DNA of 39,441 nt from a virus. Location: positions 1-39,441 of the IMG/VR virus record IMGVR_UViG_3300032893_000151; one strand, given 5' to 3'. Within the stretch, counting starts at the first letter, position 1; every line of letters starts with the position of its first letter. The position numbers and the translations under genes are program-made. Below the pieces are notes generated by a model, which searched no databases, was not told the origin of the DNA, and saw only the letters and a program-made list of their open reading frames with translations. Positions 37,318 through 39,441 of the stretch are shown one piece after another.

Positions 37318-38991
37318 TCATTGTTCCTGCGGCACCGTCACCGCGCCGGGCTGCGCGCCGCCCTGGCTCGCGGCCTGTGCCGCCTGGGCGAGGTCCTTCA
37401 CGCCGCCGGCGAGCGCGGGGAAGGAGGCGGCCTGGCCTGCCTGCTGCTGCTGATCGGTGGCGTGCTGGAGAAGCTGCGTGACCTCCTCCTCCGAGCGCAC
37501 GAGTTTGGCGGGCACGCCCCGGATGTCCGCCATTTCGCGCGCCGCCTCGTGCGCGTCCATGATGTACTTCACCGACGGGTCCAGCTGCGAGAGCTGTGCG
37601 ACGTCACTCGTGTAGTTGAGGATCGCGGTGCCGGCCTCCGCGCGCAGCGCACGCGCGAGCGGCGATGTGTACTCGACGCGGATGCCTTTGCCGTTCGCGA
37701 TGAGCGCCTTCGGCACCTCGGGGATCTGTCCCGCGCGCCAGAGGAGATCGAGCTCCCGGTGCACGATGGGACCTAGGAACTCCGACTGCTGCCGTCCCAT
37801 CGCCGGTGCGATGAGCTCGCCCTTCTCCTGCGCCCGGATGAGCGCCTCGGTCGCCGTCATGTTCGGGTTCTCGACGAGAATCTGGAACAGCGTGTTGAGG
37901 AAGGTGTCCCGGATCGAGGTATTGACCTTCTCCTGGAGCTGCTCGCCAAACTGGAAGTTGCCCTCCACCTTGAACGGGATGGCGAGCGGCTTACCGTCGG
38001 ACGTCACCATCGCGTAGTTGTTGGCACCGGGGCGCTGGTTGAAGTTCGAGAGCACCGAATCCTCGGCGAGGAGGATCGGCGGGTCCGCGACCTTCTGCCC
38101 GATGCGAAGGCCGGTCTTGGTCATCTCGTTCGAGGTGCGGATGTCCGGGAAGCACTCCTGCGCCGGCCCGCGGCCGTAGGACTCGCGCGGCGCGACGCGA
38201 TAGCGCCCGATGCCGCCCGGGAAGGTGCAGTAGCCGCCGCTCTCGATCAGCTTCTTCGACCCAAGCGCGATGTAGTGGCACTCGTACCGCATGCCGTCGG
38301 GCCCGTAGGCGCCCTTGCGCACGTCGCGGTTCGGCCGGATGACCTGCAGGAACTCGAACTCCTGATAGCGCTGCCCGGGTGTGTTGTAGGCACGCTGGAT
38401 GTCGGGCGAGAGTCGCTCGATCGTGAAGTCCTGCACCGCCTGCTTGGCCGTGTACTTGAATTTCCGGTAGACGGTATCGACGCGCCCCTGGTGGTTGAGC
38501 GCCCAGCAGAGCTCCGACAACGGGTAGGCCCGATAACGCAGTGACCGCCCCATGGCCTCGTCCACGAACATGAAGTTGTTGCCGAAAGCGCCGAGGCTCA
38601 TGTAGCACTCGTCGGCCTGGCTCGCGAAGTTGGCCTCGGGGTGGTAGCGCGCGGCGAAGAGGATGCGGTTGACGCGATCGAGCCAGCGCTTCACCTCAGG
38701 CCGGTCGTTCGCCTCCTCATCCTCCGCGTGGAGCTTGTGCCAGATTTGGGTGCGCGGCGTGAGCATCGCCTCCATCGCGGCCGCGAAGCGCGCGTTGGCG
38801 ATCATGCCCGTCGACTCGAAAAGCCGATAGTTGCGGTTGACGCCCTCGGCGAACTCCCCGACGAAGTTGTCCCACGCCGGCATCACGAACTGCGCCGTGT
38901 TGTTCCACAGGATGCGGAAGTTACCCTGCTTCGACCAGAGGTAATCGAAGTCGAGGATGAGGTCGTTGACCTGGGGCTGGTCGAGGTTCAA
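37318..38991 (-). CDS. Portal (head-to-tail connector) protein
   Basis: A 557-residue protein of the podoviral head-tail connector family (T7 gp8 is about 536). Typical pieces are NNTAQFVMPAWDNF near 30, a FESTGMIANARFAAAMEAML stretch, LTPRTQIWHKL, and CYMSLGAFGNNFMFVDEA near 129-146. The C-terminal part is Gln/Ala-rich. It forms the ring through which the terminase packages DNA. The start is TTG at 38991, overlapping the upstream stop as TTGA; the ribosome site is weak, so coupled translation from the preceding gene seems likely. Confidence 0.92.
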   Translation of the reverse strand: MNLDQPQVNDLILDFDYLWSKQGNFRILWNNTAQFVMPAWDNFVGEFAEGVNRNYRLFESTGMIANARFAAAMEAMLTPRTQIWHKLHAEDEEANDRPEVKRWLDRVNRILFAARYHPEANFASQADECYMSLGAFGNNFMFVDEAMGRSLRYRAYPLSELCWALNHQGRVDTVYRKFKYTAKQAVQDFTIERLSPDIQRAYNTPGQRYQEFEFLQVIRPNRDVRKGAYGPDGMRYECHYIALGSKKLIESGGYCTFPGGIGRYRVAPRESYGRGPAQECFPDIRTSNEMTKTGLRIGQKVADPPILLAEDSVLSNFNQRPGANNYAMVTSDGKPLAIPFKVEGNFQFGEQLQEKVNTSIRDTFLNTLFQILVENPNMTATEALIRAQEKGELIAPAMGRQQSEFLGPIVHRELDLLWRAGQIPEVPKALIANGKGIRVEYTSPLARALRAEAGTAILNYTSDVAQLSQLDPSVKYIMDAHEAAREMADIRGVPAKLVRSEEEVTQLLQHATDQQQQAGQAASFPALAGGVKDLAQAAQAASQGGAQPGAVTVPQEQ

Positions 38992-39257
38992 TGGAGCGAC
39001 TCGACGCGCACGACCTCAAACCCATGGAGTTTCCAGTCCTTGAGCACGAGCCACGGGTCGCCCGCGACCTTGGCCTCCTCCACGTCGGCCTTGAGGAGCT
39101 TGCGGTTAGCAACGCCGGACGTGCTCACCAGGTAGTCGAGGAGCTCGTAGCCCTCCCCGAGTGTGAGCGCGACCTGGAACTCCCCGGTGCCGCAGCCGCA
39201 GTGCTTGGCGTGCGCGAGCAGCGAGTCGGCCTTCGCGATCGCGGCGGGGGTTTTCAC
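38988..39257 (-). CDS. Hypothetical protein upstream of portal (89 aa)
   Basis: An 89-residue protein beginning VKTPAAIAKADSLLAHAKHC, with a CGCG segment and helix-turn-strand elements (KLLKADVEEAKVAGDPWLVL; LHGFEVVRVESLH). I chose GTG at 39257 because it overlaps the membrane peptide stop (GTGA, 39257-39254); the longer reading from 39317 is a shadow of that peptide. Its stop overlaps the portal TTG start. Function unknown. Confidence 0.75.
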   Translation of the reverse strand: MKTPAAIAKADSLLAHAKHCGCGTGEFQVALTLGEGYELLDYLVSTSGVANRKLLKADVEEAKVAGDPWLVLKDWKLHGFEVVRVESLH

Positions 39258-39388
39258 TCGTAGATCGCCTGCAGGATGGCGGTGAGGAAGAACGCGCCGA
39301 GCAGGCACAGGAACCACCAGCCGGTCCGCAGCTCCGGCATCACGAGCGCCATGCCCGCCATCACCAGGGCGACGAGGAGCGCGATCAT
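39254..39388 (-). CDS. Two-helix membrane peptide spanning the contig junction (44 aa)
   Basis: A 44-residue protein with two hydrophobic helices, about residues 1-17 (MIALLVALVMAGMALVM) and 24-41 (WWFLCLLGAFFLTAIL). Its ATG overlaps the stop of the gene at 72-314 once the contig is closed (ATGA), and its own stop overlaps the next GTG (GTGA). It lies between the 80-residue protein and the pre-portal gene. In the left copy the frame is cut off at position 2, where T instead of C gives TAG. It could be a second small holin-like or assembly membrane protein. Confidence 0.7.
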   Translation of the reverse strand: MIALLVALVMAGMALVMPELRTGWWFLCLLGAFFLTAILQAIYE

Positions 39389-39441
39389 GTGCCGAGCTGC
39401 GTCTTGCCGACCGCCGGCGTCTGATTGGTCGAGCCGGCGTA
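39316..39441. repeat. Right copy of the terminal overlap (circular closure)
   Basis: These bases repeat 3-128. They contain the start of the membrane peptide and the 3' end of the 80-residue gene (stop at 39387-39385), which is complete only in the left copy. In the closed genome only one copy should be counted, giving about 39,315 bp. Confidence 0.9.

Noticed and set aside
1-39441. tRNA genes, integrase and attachment sites
   Set aside because: Scanned by eye without finding a cloverleaf, a tyrosine or serine recombinase motif, or att-like repeats. A tRNAscan and profile search would be decisive.

Overview
This window reads as the complete genome of a small, GC-rich, short-tailed (podovirus-like) dsDNA phage, assembled as a circle. 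About 126 bases at the left end (3-128) recur at the right end (39316-39441), and a small gene runs across the junction, so the contig closes on itself. Portal, tail tube, nozzle and gp13-gp16-like internal virion proteins in T7-like order place it with podoviruses of high-GC bacteria, most likely Pseudomonadota. The host cannot be named from the sequence. I see no CRISPR array, tRNA, rRNA or insertion sequence.

Layout. A control region at about 4841-5441 separates two outward-running gene blocks. It holds three DnaA-box-like 9-mers about one helical turn apart, operator-like repeats, a sigma70-like rightward promoter and a small helix-turn-helix regulator (5109-5336, minus). The plus-strand block (5442-9570) is a tight run of 14 small genes, including a double zinc-ribbon protein, an HNH nuclease and a SAM-dependent methyltransferase; the last eight are visibly richer in A+T. 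A strong hairpin follows, then one more small plus-strand gene (9838-10131).

The minus-strand block starts at 4840, runs leftward through the contig end and continues from 39441 down to 10133. In order: a DUF1064-like nuclease, small accessory genes, small and large terminase; then, across the junction, a two-helix membrane peptide, portal, accessory head proteins, a 977-residue repeat-rich virion protein, Bbp19-like protein, scaffold, major capsid, head completion proteins, tail tube A, nozzle, four internal virion proteins (the last a 2109-residue polyvalent protein), tail fibre, and a lysis cassette (membrane peptide, GH108-type muramidase, holin-like protein, small protein, class 3 lipase). 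Most genes overlap by 1-4 nt (ATGA, GTGA, TGATG, TTGA), as expected for translational coupling in one very long late operon.

What is absent matters. No DNA polymerase, primase, helicase, RNA polymerase or integrase can be recognised, so the phage must borrow host replication and transcription. That fits host-like promoter elements and the DnaA-box cluster. The more unusual parts are the polyvalent protein with a RadC-type JAB domain and an HExxH peptidase motif, the lipase in the lysis cassette, a nine-fold LTG/ATFTAGT repeat in a virion protein, an 11-bp palindrome shared by the regulator promoter and the intergenic region upstream of the scaffold gene, and a short element shared by two late intergenic gaps.
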